Below are positions 26,773 to 36,429 of a stretch of 64,000 nucleotides of DNA, piece by piece (the stretch's first letter is position 1; each line of letters begins with the position of its first letter). The stretch comes from Myxococcales bacterium (lineage in GTDB: Bacteria > Myxococcota_A > Polyangia > Haliangiales > Haliangiaceae). The stretch covers positions 62,001 through 126,000 of the forward strand of contig JADKKI010000019.1 of the NCBI GenBank assembly GCA_016720595.1, given 5' to 3'. Position numbers and translations under genes: made by a program. The notes beneath the pieces are model-generated. The model was not told where the DNA came from. It was given only the letters and a program-made list of their open reading frames with translations, and searched no databases.

Positions 26773-27357
26773 ATGCCGTGGAACCTCGCCGTCTGTGTGC
26801 TCGTGTTCGCGGGTGGCTGCCTGTTCAGCGCCGACTACGGCGGCGGGCAGTTCCGCTGCAGCGATGGCAGGTGCCCTTCGGGCCTGGTGTGCAGCGCAGA
26901 CCAGCGATGCATCGCGAGCCCGGTGACCGATGCCCCGGCCGCCGATGCCTCCGACGGGCCGGTCGACGCGATCGATGCGCGCCTCGCCGCCCTGACCTGC
27001 GCAGATCCGGGCGTCGTCGCGGCCACCGGCGGCTCCGAGCCCGGCACCACCGCGGGGCGGACCTCCACGATCTCGTCCTCGTGCGGTGGGTTCGTGATGA
27101 ACGGTGCGGACGCGGTGTACCGGCTCACGGCGGCTCTCGGCGACTCGTACCTGATCGGCATCACCGGGGTGAAGGCGTACGTGATCGCGCCGTGCAGCGT
27201 GTCTCCGGCCACTCCGGTCTGTCTCGGGAACACGTTCGCCTCCCCCGGCAATCCGATCTCGATCACCACCACGTTCGCGGGCCAGCACTTCATCGTCGTG
27301 GATCACGAGAACGCGGCCACCACCGGCGCGTACACGCTGACGGTGACGAAGCAGTAG
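26773..27357 (+). CDS. lipoprotein with cysteine-rich N-terminus and PPC-like domain
   Basis: A 194-residue lipoprotein (lipobox VFAGGC). A small cysteine module follows (FRCSDGRCPSGLVCSADQRC), a pattern common in myxobacterial lipoproteins. The C-terminal 110 residues resemble a PPC beta-sandwich (GSEPGTTAGRTSTIS ... FIVVDHENAATTGAYTLTV). No catalytic residues. Divergent from the kinase gene; the two starts are only about 12 bases apart if the kinase uses GTG 26760, so promoter elements must lie inside coding sequence. Confidence 0.82.
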   Translation: MPWNLAVCVLVFAGGCLFSADYGGGQFRCSDGRCPSGLVCSADQRCIASPVTDAPAADASDGPVDAIDARLAALTCADPGVVAATGGSEPGTTAGRTSTISSSCGGFVMNGADAVYRLTAALGDSYLIGITGVKAYVIAPCSVSPATPVCLGNTFASPGNPISITTTFAGQHFIVVDHENAATTGAYTLTVTKQ

Positions 27358-27819
27358 TCACTCGCACGCGTGGCGACAGCTCGGGAGGCGGGCGATCACC
27401 TTCTGGAGCTCGAGCACCTCGAGCGCGGGCGCCACGTTCGCGCACGGGCCGGCCGCGAGATCGGTCAGGCAGCGCCGAGCCTCACGCTCGTCGAGATGTG
27501 GGCACCGCTGCAGCGACAGCGCCTCGGGCAGCTGCCGCATCGTGCTCGCGATGTAGTCGCAGCGCGTGAGATCGCCGGTGCCGCAGCCCACCTCGTGACG
27601 GCAGGCGGCGCTGTAGATCGCCACGACCATCGTGTTGACGAGCGAGGCCTTCGCGGGGGCTGGCAGCAGATCGACCGCCGCGTCCCCCGAGCCACTCCCC
27701 GCGATCGGGACCTCGGCGGGCGGCGTGCGACCCCGGCGGACCACCGCGAAGGTCAAGAGGCCGCCGGCCGCGACGGCGAGCGCCACCGCGATCATGGCCA
27801 GCCTGCTCCGCGGCGTCAC
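27358..27819 (-). CDS. single-TM protein with cysteine-rich extracytoplasmic domain
   Basis: A 153-residue protein from a GTG at 27819. One N-terminal hydrophobic anchor (LAMIAVALAVAAGGLLTFAVV) followed by a polar linker and a ~90-residue domain with about eight cysteines (ACRHEVGCGTGDLTRCDY, RCPHL, RCLTDLAAGPC, LPSCRHAC), probably disulfide-bonded outside the cytoplasm. Not recognised. Its stop codon directly abuts the stop of the convergent lipoprotein gene, with no base between. Confidence 0.75.
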   Translation of the reverse strand: MTPRSRLAMIAVALAVAAGGLLTFAVVRRGRTPPAEVPIAGSGSGDAAVDLLPAPAKASLVNTMVVAIYSAACRHEVGCGTGDLTRCDYIASTMRQLPEALSLQRCPHLDEREARRCLTDLAAGPCANVAPALEVLELQKVIARLPSCRHACE

Positions 27820-27838
27820 CCAGCGACGGTAGCGCGCC

Positions 27839-27875
27839 CTGTTGGCTCGCGCCCACAGTTGGCCTCGGCCAACAG
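27839..27875. repeat. REP-like double hairpin, second copy
   Basis: CTGTTGGC (27839-27846) pairs with GCCAACAG (27868-27875), and a nested stem GTTGGCC-TC-GGCCAAC lies at 27858-27873. Same arms as the hairpin at 22799-22818, here in the gap between divergent genes. Confidence 0.5.
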
Positions 27876-27935
27876 CCGATGCCCTGGTCCCCACAGGCAA
27901 GTGCGCTGGTACGGCGGTTGCTCGAGGCCCTCCGC

Positions 27936-29237
27936 ATGCGTAGCGCGCTCTTGATCGTGTTGATGGGCTGCCAGCTCGGCGGCACCGGGCATCCGGGTGA
28001 ACCAGGTGATGACCAGGGCTCCGGGGTCGACCACACGGCCTGCACCGACGCGATGGCGGCCGCGCCGATGGCGCCGGCGGGCTATGACTTCCACGACGGG
28101 CTGATCGCCGCGCCTCGGAACCGCTGGGACGGCGTCTCGATGCCGCAGCCCGGCGATGCGATGTATCCCGGCGGCCGGTATCGCTCGATTGCCACGGATG
28201 CGTCGGGCGCGATGCACCCCGGGTGCTCCACCGCGGGCCTCAGCTACCCAGCCGCCACGATCCCCGGGTATCCGTGCGCCGCCCGCGAGTTCCCGTTCCC
28301 GACGGGCGTCGCCGAGGACACTTCGAAGCCGATCGTGATCCTGGTCCATGGCAACTCGGAGTCGCCCACGGGCTGGATGAAGTTCGTGCACGCCGATCCG
28401 GCATCGCTCATGTTCCCCGCCGATACGACGGCCCGCGACCAGCTCGCGGAGCTGCTGCCGGCTGCGGGGGTTCGCACGCTCGCCGTCGATTTTCGTACCG
28501 ACCTGATCGACGATCCCAAGAGCCCCGAGGGCAAGGACACCGGCAACACGGCGAAGAACGCCGACCATGGCTGGGACGTGCCGATCCTGCAGGAGCTGAT
28601 CAAGCGCGTCGCGATCGCGAACCCGGGCCGCGAGCTCTCACTCGTCGGGTTCTCCCTCGGGGCCACCACGGTGCGCGATGCACTCCGCCGGCTGTGGGTG
28701 GAGAAGCAAGATGGCACGTGGGACGTCAACATCTTCGAGCGCATCCACGACGTGGTCGTGGCCTCGGGCGCGAACCACGGCGTGGTCAGCTTCGCGAAGC
28801 AGTGCGGCGTGAACCTCACGATGCGCGGCACGGTGACCTGCCAGATGGGGCAACGGAACCAGTACACCGCGACGGCCTTCCATCGCCCACTCAATGGCCC
28901 CGCGATGCCCACGGACAACGGCCAGTTTGGTGGCTGGTGGGAGACCCCGTGCGCCGACGGTGACTACGCGTTCGGCAAGCGCGGCGCCTGCGGGAAGCAC
29001 ACGGTCTCGTACACCACGATCACGATGAAGGATCTCCCCAACGGGACGCAGCAGGACGAGTTCGTCTCCGAGCATGCCTCGCGTCTGTATCCGACGGAGT
29101 GCGCCAACAACCTGCTCGATGGCCTCAACGACTTCGACACGAGTGGCTACTTCTACAACGGGTTCTTCCGCAACCACTACGGCGCCGTGCGCAGCGCGGC
29201 CGGCCTCGCGAAGATCACCGCGGCCCTGGAGGACTGA
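27936..29237 (+). CDS. alpha/beta-hydrolase (lipase-like) lipoprotein
   Basis: A 433-residue lipoprotein (lipobox IVLMGC). An alpha/beta hydrolase domain begins near residue 130: IVILVHGNSESPTGW (oxyanion loop), then DFRTD, nucleophile GFSLG in LVGFSLGATTVRDAL, and later acidic and histidine candidates (EHASRLYP). The pattern resembles secreted triacylglycerol lipases/esterases. Start ATG at 27936. The next gene, a porin, begins one base after its stop, so the two form an operon: a surface esterase plus an outer-membrane channel, suggesting uptake of the released product. Confidence 0.85.
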   Translation: MRSALLIVLMGCQLGGTGHPGEPGDDQGSGVDHTACTDAMAAAPMAPAGYDFHDGLIAAPRNRWDGVSMPQPGDAMYPGGRYRSIATDASGAMHPGCSTAGLSYPAATIPGYPCAAREFPFPTGVAEDTSKPIVILVHGNSESPTGWMKFVHADPASLMFPADTTARDQLAELLPAAGVRTLAVDFRTDLIDDPKSPEGKDTGNTAKNADHGWDVPILQELIKRVAIANPGRELSLVGFSLGATTVRDALRRLWVEKQDGTWDVNIFERIHDVVVASGANHGVVSFAKQCGVNLTMRGTVTCQMGQRNQYTATAFHRPLNGPAMPTDNGQFGGWWETPCADGDYAFGKRGACGKHTVSYTTITMKDLPNGTQQDEFVSEHASRLYPTECANNLLDGLNDFDTSGYFYNGFFRNHYGAVRSAAGLAKITAALED

Positions 29238-29238
29238 G

Positions 29239-30531
29239 ATGTCGACCGAGATCCGAACGCTGACCCTGACCCTGTTGCTCGCGACCACCGCCGTGGCCGC
29301 CGCCGACGCCGAGATCGAGTTCCCCGCCGAGTCCGCGCGTCCCGTCGTGGTCACCGCAACCGCCGACGACGAGCCACCGGTGGACACCGTGCAGACCAAG
29401 GTCGCCGCGCCGGTCGCCGTGAAGAACAAGCCGTGGATCGAGCCGTATGGCGCGATTGCCGGCGGCATGCATCTCCAGAGCCTCCACCAGCCCGCCGAGG
29501 TGAAGACCAGCGGCCAGAACCCCACGGTGGCCGTGTCCCGGCTCGGGCTCCGCGGCGGCGTGGGGCCGTACGTCACGTTCGCGAGCGAGTTCGAGGCCTC
29601 GCTCGGTGGCCCGCTGGGCTATGGCGCGAGCGTGTGGGAGGGGCAGGCCGCCCTCGCGATCCGCGACCAGTTCGTGCGCTACACGCGCGCGGGGTTCTCG
29701 TTCGCCGCGGGACGGATCGCGGATCCGGCGAGCTACGACTACGTGTCGTCGCACCTCGGCGATCTCCTCTACTCGGATCTGTACACGCGAGATCCACTGC
29801 TCTACTCCGGCGCCGATCGCGGCAACGGCCTGTTCGGGAGCTACGCGCCGAACAAGTACATCACCTTCGCCGCCACGTTTCATTCGACGAATCCGACCGG
29901 CATCACCGGGACGCTCGCGATCGGCGGCAAGCTGCAGCCGTTCGATCGGCCGTTCTATCTGGCGGCCGCGCAGGTCGGAAACTCGCAGAACAACCTGCCG
30001 GACCAGAACCTCCACATCTACTTCGGCTCGCCGGCGGTGATGTTTCACTCCGAGCACCTCGAGGCCAAGGCCGAGATCCAGATGTACAGCCTCGATACCC
30101 AGCAGGCGGTGGACGACGATCAGACGATCCGCGGCTACAACCTGCGGCTCGGAGCGCGCGGGCACCTGACGACGCCGATCGGTGCGCTCTCGCCCTTCGC
30201 GAACGTCTCGCGGAATCGCAACGAGATCCTCGATCCCACGGACTCGAAGTACCGTCTCCCCGACCTGTTCCGCTCCTACACGTTCTCCGTGGGCACGGAT
30301 CTCGACATCACGAAGCACGCCGGCCTCGGCGCGTCGTACTCGATGGTGGATACCCGCGAGCCGGATCAGCACGTGCGCGAGCACTACCTGAACCTCGGCA
30401 CGAGCTACTGGATCGAGGACAGCGTGGCGGTCGGGGTGCGCGGCTCGATCTTCGCGCAGCAGATCAGCGGCGAGACCATGACCACGGGAGCGCGGTCGGT
30501 GTTCGTCACCGCGCGCCTGATGTTGAATTGA
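29239..30531 (+). CDS. outer-membrane porin-like protein
   Basis: A 430-residue protein with a signal peptide (LLLATTAVAAADA). The mature part, from WIEPYGAIAGGMHLQSL, is alternating beta strands in the manner of phosphate-selective porin O/P or OprP-like proteins (VSRLGLRGGVGPYVTFASEFEA is the characteristic early part), ending VFVTARLMLN. Likely a 16-stranded channel. Start ATG one base after the lipase stop (TGAGATG), so translationally linked. Confidence 0.82.
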   Translation: MSTEIRTLTLTLLLATTAVAAADAEIEFPAESARPVVVTATADDEPPVDTVQTKVAAPVAVKNKPWIEPYGAIAGGMHLQSLHQPAEVKTSGQNPTVAVSRLGLRGGVGPYVTFASEFEASLGGPLGYGASVWEGQAALAIRDQFVRYTRAGFSFAAGRIADPASYDYVSSHLGDLLYSDLYTRDPLLYSGADRGNGLFGSYAPNKYITFAATFHSTNPTGITGTLAIGGKLQPFDRPFYLAAAQVGNSQNNLPDQNLHIYFGSPAVMFHSEHLEAKAEIQMYSLDTQQAVDDDQTIRGYNLRLGARGHLTTPIGALSPFANVSRNRNEILDPTDSKYRLPDLFRSYTFSVGTDLDITKHAGLGASYSMVDTREPDQHVREHYLNLGTSYWIEDSVAVGVRGSIFAQQISGETMTTGARSVFVTARLMLN

Positions 30532-30541
30532 GCGCGCAGCC

Positions 30542-33055
30542 CTACGGGCAGCTCGTTCCGGGCGGGCACGTGGGCGTGCACACCGCCCAGCAGTCCGGAT
30601 CGAAGCAGCCGCGGAGCCCGTCGTGATCGGCATCGTCGTTGACACCGCAGGTCTCGACAGGCACGCCGGGCGCCTCGAAGCCATATGCCCAGATGTCGTC
30701 GAGGCGGACGCCGAGCGGGCCCAGGCCACCGAACACGAGCACCTTCCCCCGGATCGCGTCGTAGGCGACCGCGGCGTTGGTACGGAGCGGTGGTGTCTGC
30801 ACGGGGAACCGCTGCGTCCACGTCGCCGTCGCGCCGTTCCACTCCCACGTGTCGTTGATGAGCTGACCGCTCGGGAGCTTGCCGCCGAACATCAGCACGC
30901 GCTGGCGGACGGGATCGTAGAGCAACGCGCCGCCGGTGCGGGTGGGCGGAACGATCGTCCCGACCGGGGGCTTGGACCACGTGGCGCCATCGAGCTCCCA
31001 CAGCTCGGCGTGCGCCCCGACGCCCTGGCCGATCACGCCGTAGAGCACGGCCTTGTTGCGCGTTCGATCGTAGGCGAGGCGCGGGTAGTACATCGCCGGA
31101 GGCGAGACAGCGGTCGCGAGCGGGGTCCACGTGTCGTCGGTGCGCTTGAACGTCCACGTGTCGGCCATCGGCACGCCGCCGTTGGTGCCGCCGAACAGGA
31201 TCACGCGCCCGTGGTCGGCGTCGTAGGTCATCGCGGGGAGCACGCGCCGGGTCGGGGAGGCCGCGAGCGAGATCTGCATCCACAGCCCGTTCTTGAACTC
31301 CCAGGTGTCCGAGAACTCGTTCGGGCACATCGCATCGCCCGGCACGGCGCTGCCGGAGCCGGAGCCCGAGCCCGAGCCCGAACCACTACCGGAGCCGCTG
31401 CCCGAGCCGCAGCCGACGATCGGCTCGCCCGAGCTTCCGCTGCCGACACCGCTGAAGTCCGTACCGCCGAACAGCACCGTCTCGCCGGCGACCTCGTTGT
31501 ACGCCATGCCGCTGAACGCGCGAGCCTGCGGGCCTGCGGGCCCCGCGCTCCAGCTCGGCTGAGTCCACAGCCACGTGTCGCCGAGCGCGGCGTTGTCGAC
31601 CCCGCCGTAGAGCACCACCTCACCGCGCGTGGCGTCGTACGCGGCGACCGCGCCGATCCGCGGCACGGGCGCGCGATTGGTGGGCGTCGAGGCCCAGATC
31701 GTGGTGCCGAGCGAATCGCCCCGGAGCCACGTGTCGTTCAGCGCGCGACCCTGCGAATCGATCCCCCCGTACAGCACGAGCCCACCCGGCCCAGCGGCCG
31801 CAGCGGCGCGCGCGCGCGCGGGTGGACCACCAGCGGGGAGCGGTGCCCCGACCTGGATCTGGGCTCCGTCGACCTCGTACGTCGATCCCGAGGTGGTCAC
31901 GAAGTCACCGAGGTAGCCGCCGAACAGCACGATCCGCTGACGGCGCGGATCCCACGTCATCGCGATGTCGATGAACGCAGGCATGTGCTGCTGCTCCTGC
32001 TCGAACCACTGGTGGTAGGAAGGATCCCAGTTGTAGAGCGAGTTCTCGTTCGCCACGGATCCGGTGATCTGGGTCTCCGCGACCATCAGCATCACGTCGT
32101 TCACGGCGTCGTACGCCATCGACGGGTGCCGGAGCATCTGGGCCTCGACGGGTGAACCGGGGCCGGGGTCTGTCAGCTGGGTCCACGCCGTGCCATCGAA
32201 CGTCCAGGTGTCGGCGGGGAACGTGTTGGTCGGGCTCGATCCGCCGAACAGGTACGTAAGGTGCTCGGCCGAGTTGTAGGCCATCGCCGCGTTCTGCCGA
32301 TCCGAGGGGTGGGTCGCGAGCGTGAGCTTGGTCCACACCGTGCCATCCCACTCCCACGTCCCCCCGAACATGTCGGTGCCGTTGGTGCCGCCGAACAAGA
32401 CGACGCGCTTGCGGAAGGCGTCGTAGACCATCGAGTGCCCGTACCGAGCTTCGGGCGAGGCCGCGGGAAACAGCTGCGTCCAAGTGCCGCCCTTGAAGAT
32501 CCAGGTCTCGTCGAGCGGCTGGCTCCCATCGAACCCTCCGAACAGCATGAACTCGCCGTGGTCGATGTCGTAGACCATCCGGGCGAGCTGGCGCGCGCGC
32601 AGGGTCCGCGGCGTCAGGTCATGCCAGGTGTCGAACTCGACCTTGCACGTCGACGTGCAGCCATCGCCGGAGAGGCCAGGCGTCCCGCGATCACACTCCT
32701 CGCCGCGCACGGCGTCCACGATGTCGTTGCCGCAGTTCTCGAGAGACAAGCAATCCGCCGAGCAGCCGTCCCCGGCGACGTTGTTGCCATCGTCGCAGCT
32801 CTCCCCCGGCTCGGTGCTGCCGTTGCCGCAGATCGGGACGTGGCAGAACCCGTTGCCGCAGAACCCGGGGACCTCCTGCTGGAGGCAAGCGGCGCCGTCG
32901 TCCTTGCCGTCGCACGCGAGCAGCTGCTCGGGCGACACGCACTCGTCGTTGCGGCACATCCGATCAGCGGGGCACAACAGGTCCCCGCAGGGCACGAGCT
33001 GGTTCTGTACGCAACCGGAGGCCAGCAGCAGCACGGAGACCACCCAGGTGCGCAT
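30542..33055 (-). CDS. Kelch-repeat lipoprotein with cysteine-rich N-terminal repeats
   Basis: An 837-residue lipoprotein (lipobox LLLASGC). Residues 20-150 are cysteine-rich with DUF4215-like repeats ([26 protein letters not shown]; here quoted only in part by key residues C-D-D-G-N-N, G-D-G-C). From ~170 to 800 there are many Kelch repeats ([17 protein letters not shown]-x-F/W), most likely two beta-propellers, separated by a Gly/Ser linker (about ten GS repeats) near residue 550. The C-terminal ~40 residues are again cysteine-rich. A secreted or surface-bound galactose-oxidase-like propeller, probably a glycan or protein binder; no copper ligands seen. Confidence 0.85.
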   Translation of the reverse strand: MRTWVVSVLLLASGCVQNQLVPCGDLLCPADRMCRNDECVSPEQLLACDGKDDGAACLQQEVPGFCGNGFCHVPICGNGSTEPGESCDDGNNVAGDGCSADCLSLENCGNDIVDAVRGEECDRGTPGLSGDGCTSTCKVEFDTWHDLTPRTLRARQLARMVYDIDHGEFMLFGGFDGSQPLDETWIFKGGTWTQLFPAASPEARYGHSMVYDAFRKRVVLFGGTNGTDMFGGTWEWDGTVWTKLTLATHPSDRQNAAMAYNSAEHLTYLFGGSSPTNTFPADTWTFDGTAWTQLTDPGPGSPVEAQMLRHPSMAYDAVNDVMLMVAETQITGSVANENSLYNWDPSYHQWFEQEQQHMPAFIDIAMTWDPRRQRIVLFGGYLGDFVTTSGSTYEVDGAQIQVGAPLPAGGPPARARAAAAAGPGGLVLYGGIDSQGRALNDTWLRGDSLGTTIWASTPTNRAPVPRIGAVAAYDATRGEVVLYGGVDNAALGDTWLWTQPSWSAGPAGPQARAFSGMAYNEVAGETVLFGGTDFSGVGSGSSGEPIVGCGSGSGSGSGSGSGSGSGSGSAVPGDAMCPNEFSDTWEFKNGLWMQISLAASPTRRVLPAMTYDADHGRVILFGGTNGGVPMADTWTFKRTDDTWTPLATAVSPPAMYYPRLAYDRTRNKAVLYGVIGQGVGAHAELWELDGATWSKPPVGTIVPPTRTGGALLYDPVRQRVLMFGGKLPSGQLINDTWEWNGATATWTQRFPVQTPPLRTNAAVAYDAIRGKVLVFGGLGPLGVRLDDIWAYGFEAPGVPVETCGVNDDADHDGLRGCFDPDCWAVCTPTCPPGTSCP
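31347..31415. repeat. hexanucleotide microsatellite encoding (Gly-Ser)n
   Basis: Degenerate GAGCCS/GAGCCG-type hexamers coding about ten GS dipeptides in the linker of the Kelch protein. Simple repeat in a coding region; copy number may vary between strains. Confidence 0.7.
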
Positions 33056-33094
33056 TCACCCACGATAGACGGGACCTGAGGTACCGTCGAGGGG

Positions 33095-34030
33095 ATGAGC
33101 TCGCTCGATCTTGCGCTCCAGCGCGCGCTGGCTGTGCGACTCAACCTACAGATCAGCCTCTCGCAGCTCCCGATCATCGAGGAGTGGATGGATATCCACC
33201 TCGATCGCTGGCTCGAGCACAACCCCATGCCCACGGACATGCCGAACGGGCAGAGCGTGAGCTATCTCGCGATGCTCGGTAGCGATCTGCGCCGGGTGTG
33301 GTGGGGGGCCTGGGGGGATCCCGCGGGCTTCGTCCCGAAGATGGCGGACTACTTCAAGCTCTGCAACATCGCCAAGAGCGACGCCGCGCTCCTCGATGGG
33401 ATCGGCGAGAAGCTCGAGCCGCAGCTGGTGGGATCGTGGATCGGCGTGTGGAACGGCAAGGTGACCACCGGCTGGCACTTCTGGGATCCGCATGAGTGGT
33501 CCACCGTCGAGGCGATGTTCGGCACGCACGAGGCCAAGTACCAGATCAAGAAGCTGGTCGAGGACCACAAGATCGAGCGCATCGATCGGTTCACGCAGGC
33601 GATCGGCGACTCCGCGTTCAGCGAGATCGAGGTCGCGATGCCCGGCGAGACCGTGGACGATCAGGTCGACGCACTGAACAAGGCGTTCGTGCAGCTCACC
33701 GGCGCTCCGCTCGCGTCGGCGTTGGTCGATCGGTTTCGCGCGGTCACGATGCCGCAGTTCTCGCTCGCGGTGCGCATCCGCGGCGGGGCGATCTCCCGCG
33801 TCGGTGCCCTCGCACCGGGGATCTCGTTCGGCGACATCGAGAAGCTGTGCGCCGATGCGAAGGTCGGCGTCGATCCGAAGCTCGGCAAGCTGGTGGGCGC
33901 ACTCGGAGACGGCATCACCCGCGTCGAGTACGGGCGGGCAGGGGACAAGGCGGGCGTCGATCTTTACCTCGAGCCCACCGAGTCTGCGTCGCGGACCACA
34001 CCGATGCCGGCGCCCAAAGAATCGAACTGA
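33095..34030 (+). CDS. hypothetical cytoplasmic protein
   Basis: A 311-residue protein without signal peptide or TM segment. It is mostly helical in the first half (LALQRALAVRLNLQISLSQLP; ADYFKLCNIAKSDAALLDGIGEKLEP) and mixed in the second half (QFSLAVRIRGGAISRVGALAPGISFGDIEKLC). I do not recognise a family. The next gene, a release-factor-like protein, starts 2 bases after its stop, so it probably belongs to that transcript and may act in the same process. Confidence 0.8.
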   Translation: MSSLDLALQRALAVRLNLQISLSQLPIIEEWMDIHLDRWLEHNPMPTDMPNGQSVSYLAMLGSDLRRVWWGAWGDPAGFVPKMADYFKLCNIAKSDAALLDGIGEKLEPQLVGSWIGVWNGKVTTGWHFWDPHEWSTVEAMFGTHEAKYQIKKLVEDHKIERIDRFTQAIGDSAFSEIEVAMPGETVDDQVDALNKAFVQLTGAPLASALVDRFRAVTMPQFSLAVRIRGGAISRVGALAPGISFGDIEKLCADAKVGVDPKLGKLVGALGDGITRVEYGRAGDKAGVDLYLEPTESASRTTPMPAPKESN

Positions 34031-34032
34031 TC

Positions 34033-34554
34033 GTGCCGCGCGCCGACTACCTCCTCGTCGGCGACGACGCGCTGATCGCGCAGTGCGAGGTGGATCGCTA
34101 CCGGGCCTCGGGGCCGGGCGGCCAGCACCGCAACAAGACCGAGAGCGCGGTGCGGCTGCGGCACAAGCTCAGCGGCGTCTCCGCGATCGGCGAGGACAGC
34201 CGCTCGCAGTCCGAGAACAAGCTCCACGCCGTGCGGCGGCTACGCTCGGCGATCGCGCTCGAGCTCCGCGAGCCGGTGCGGATCGACGGCTTCGTGCCCT
34301 CGCGTCGCCTGGCATCGATGGTCGCCGCGGGAACGGCACCTCTCGGCGCGAAGACCCGGCTGACCGGCGAGTACTGGGCCGGGATCGCCGAGCTGATCGA
34401 TCTCCTCGTCGCCGGTTCGCTCGAGATCGCCACCACCGCGCAGCGCCTGGGGATCACGACGGGCGCGCTGTCGAAGCTGCTCCTCCACGACGATCAGGTG
34501 GCGCGCGTGATCAACGATCTGCGCCGCGCCAAGGGCATGCGCGCGCTCCGCTGA
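34033..34554 (+). CDS. peptide chain release factor-like protein (GGQ domain only)
   Basis: A 173-residue protein with the class I release-factor catalytic domain: [23 protein letters not shown] carries the GGQ motif at about residues 33-35. It lacks the codon-recognition domains 2 and 4 of RF1/RF2, so it resembles the rescue factors ArfB (YaeJ)/ICT1 or PrfH. Instead of the basic ArfB tail, it has an ~80-residue helical C-terminus ([29 protein letters not shown]), which looks helix-turn-helix-like ([17 protein letters not shown]). GTG start 2 bases after the previous stop. Probably hydrolyses peptidyl-tRNA on stalled ribosomes. Confidence 0.85.
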   Translation: MPRADYLLVGDDALIAQCEVDRYRASGPGGQHRNKTESAVRLRHKLSGVSAIGEDSRSQSENKLHAVRRLRSAIALELREPVRIDGFVPSRRLASMVAAGTAPLGAKTRLTGEYWAGIAELIDLLVAGSLEIATTAQRLGITTGALSKLLLHDDQVARVINDLRRAKGMRALR

Positions 34555-35034
34555 TCAGCGCGCGCCGCGAGTGACCTTGGGAGGCAGCAGCGCACGGAGG
34601 CGCATGCCCCCCGGGATCGGTGGACCATCGAGCCAGACCGCGGCGCCCTTCTTGATCTCGATCGCATCGCTGTGCTTGGTGTCGCCGAACGCGAGCCACG
34701 CCACGAGCTCGCTGAGCCACGGCTCGTGACCGACGAGCGCCGTCGATTCGCCACCCTCCGCGAGCAGCGCGAGCAGCTCGGACCGCGGGGACTGACACAG
34801 CAGCTCCGTGGTGCTCGGGTGATGGTCGCTCAGCGGGGCCAGGAGCTTCGCCGTCTGAGCGGCGCGGAGCCACGGGCTGGTCAGCACCCGGGAGAACGAG
34901 AGCTCGAGGGTGCGGAGGCCGCGCACCACCTGGCGGAACTTCTTGCGGCCATCGGAGGTCAGGGCGCGGGTCGCGTCGTCCTGGCCGAGCGCGGGATCTT
35001 CGGCAATCCCGTGGCGGATCACGAACAGGTGCAT
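34555..35034 (-). CDS. sixA: SixA-type phosphohistidine phosphatase
   Basis: A 159-residue histidine phosphatase: [14 protein letters not shown] (RHG catalytic motif at the extreme N-terminus), [29 protein letters not shown] and [14 protein letters not shown] (second catalytic histidine). Size and layout match SixA, which dephosphorylates phosphohistidine in phosphorelay or PTS proteins. Stop codon directly abuts the stop of the convergent release-factor-like gene. No partner phosphorelay protein is seen nearby. Confidence 0.93.
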   Translation of the reverse strand: MHLFVIRHGIAEDPALGQDDATRALTSDGRKKFRQVVRGLRTLELSFSRVLTSPWLRAAQTAKLLAPLSDHHPSTTELLCQSPRSELLALLAEGGESTALVGHEPWLSELVAWLAFGDTKHSDAIEIKKGAAVWLDGPPIPGGMRLRALLPPKVTRGAR

Positions 35035-35087
35035 GCGTCATTGTACCGCGATTGACAGCGCGCGATCGCCATGCGAAGCCCGCGCTC

Positions 35088-35624
35088 ATGAAGCTCGCCC
35101 TGTCGATCGCGTTCGCCCTCCTCGCCGCGTGCGGCGGCAACAAGCCCGCGTCCACCACCGCGCCGATGGGCTCGATGGACAAGATGAAGATGGGCGAGGA
35201 GCACATGCTCCCCGAGGTGGCGAAGTTCCACGACGTGCTGAAGCCGCGCTGGCACGCGGACAAGGGACCGCAGCGGATGACCGACACCTGCGGTGCGACG
35301 GCCGAGTTCCACACCGATGCCACCGCGCTCGTGAACCTGGCCACACCTGCCGGCGCCGATGCCGCCGCGTGGACCGGCAAGACCAAGGAGCTCGCGGACG
35401 CCGTTGGCGCGCTCGAGGTCACCTGCAAGGCGAACGATGCCGCGGCCTTCGAGCCGGCCTTCGAGCGCGTGCACAACGGCTTCCACGCCGTCATGGAGGC
35501 GAGCGGCCAGAAGCACGACGAGCACGGCGAGCACGACGAGCACGGCGAGCACGGCGAGCACGGCGAGCACGGCGAGCACGCCGAGCACGGCGAGCACGGC
35601 GAGCACGCCGATCACAAGATGTGA
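35088..35624 (+). CDS. lipoprotein with histidine-rich repeat tail
   Basis: A 178-residue lipoprotein (lipobox LLAAC|GGN). The middle part is a helical bundle ([53 protein letters not shown]) reminiscent of DUF305/cytochrome b562-like helical domains. The last ~35 residues are a tandem EHG repeat giving 12 or more histidines and ending ADHKM, plus [14 protein letters not shown] near the N-terminus. His-rich tails of this type bind Zn, Ni, Cu or Co; together with the Met-rich stretch, copper handling is a reasonable inference. Divergent from sixA. Confidence 0.85.
   Translation: MKLALSIAFALLAACGGNKPASTTAPMGSMDKMKMGEEHMLPEVAKFHDVLKPRWHADKGPQRMTDTCGATAEFHTDATALVNLATPAGADAAAWTGKTKELADAVGALEVTCKANDAAAFEPAFERVHNGFHAVMEASGQKHDEHGEHDEHGEHGEHGEHGEHAEHGEHGEHADHKM
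35512..35618. repeat. 9-base tandem repeat encoding (EHG)n
   Basis: About ten near-perfect copies of the nonamer GAGCACGGC (with GAC and GCC variants), coding for the histidine-rich tail. A candidate for slippage and length variation. Confidence 0.8.
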
Positions 35625-35691
35625 GCGGACAGCGCCCGCTCCGTCGCTGGGACAGCACGGTACGATGCTCCGCGCGTGGTAAGCACATCGC

Positions 35692-36336
35692 ATGACGAAG
35701 GACGCGATGTGGCGCTTCGGCGAGGACTACGTGGGCGTGCCGCTGGATCCGGCGGACTGCGACCCGGATCCGATCACCGAGTTTCGCGCGTGGTTCGACG
35801 CCGCGGTCGCAGCGAAGCTCCCCACGGTCAACGCGATGACGCTGGCGACGATCGACGAGCGCGGTCGGCCGGCGGCGCGGATCGTTCTCCTGAAGGAGGT
35901 CGATGATCGTGGCTTCGTGTTCTTCACGAACTACGACAGCCGGAAGGGCCACGATCTCGCCTCACACCCGCAGGCAGCGCTCGTGATGTTCTGGGAGGCG
36001 ATGCACCGTCAGGTGCGGGTCGAGGGCGCGATCGAGAAGGTCTCCGAGGAGGACTCCGATGCGTACTTTGCCTCGCGCCCGCGCGGCAGCCAGCTCGGGG
36101 CGATCGCATCGCCACAATCGCAGCCGATCGCGTCGCGTGCACTCCTCGAGGATCGCATCAAGGCGCTCGAGCTCACGCTCGGTGACGCGATGCCGCCGCG
36201 GCCCACGCACTGGGGCGGCTATCGCGTGGTGCCCGACATGATCGAGCTGTGGCAAGGCCAGCCCTCCCGCCTCCACGATCGCGTGCGGTATCGCCGCGGC
36301 GAAGCTGGTTGGGAGCGCGACCGGCTCGCACCCTGA
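35692..36336 (+). CDS. pdxH: pyridoxamine 5'-phosphate oxidase
   Basis: A 214-residue FMN flavoprotein that oxidises PNP/PMP to pyridoxal 5'-phosphate. Family blocks seen: [98 protein letters not shown]-like [14 protein letters not shown] and the C-terminal WERDRLAP. All FMN- and substrate-binding blocks are present. It stands alone here, between the His-rich lipoprotein and an outer-membrane protein gene. Confidence 0.97.
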   Translation: MTKDAMWRFGEDYVGVPLDPADCDPDPITEFRAWFDAAVAAKLPTVNAMTLATIDERGRPAARIVLLKEVDDRGFVFFTNYDSRKGHDLASHPQAALVMFWEAMHRQVRVEGAIEKVSEEDSDAYFASRPRGSQLGAIASPQSQPIASRALLEDRIKALELTLGDAMPPRPTHWGGYRVVPDMIELWQGQPSRLHDRVRYRRGEAGWERDRLAP

Positions 36337-36429
36337 CAGGGTGGTAGGGGCTCGACACGCAGACCTGCGCCAACTCCCCGGATCTGCTTCGAGGCTTGGG
36401 TGGCACAGGTTGTGGACCTTGCCTCCTCG

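Noticed and set aside
35512..35618. Regular 9-base repeats as a possible CRISPR array
   Set aside because: No spacers; the repeat is in frame inside a lipoprotein gene and encodes EHG.
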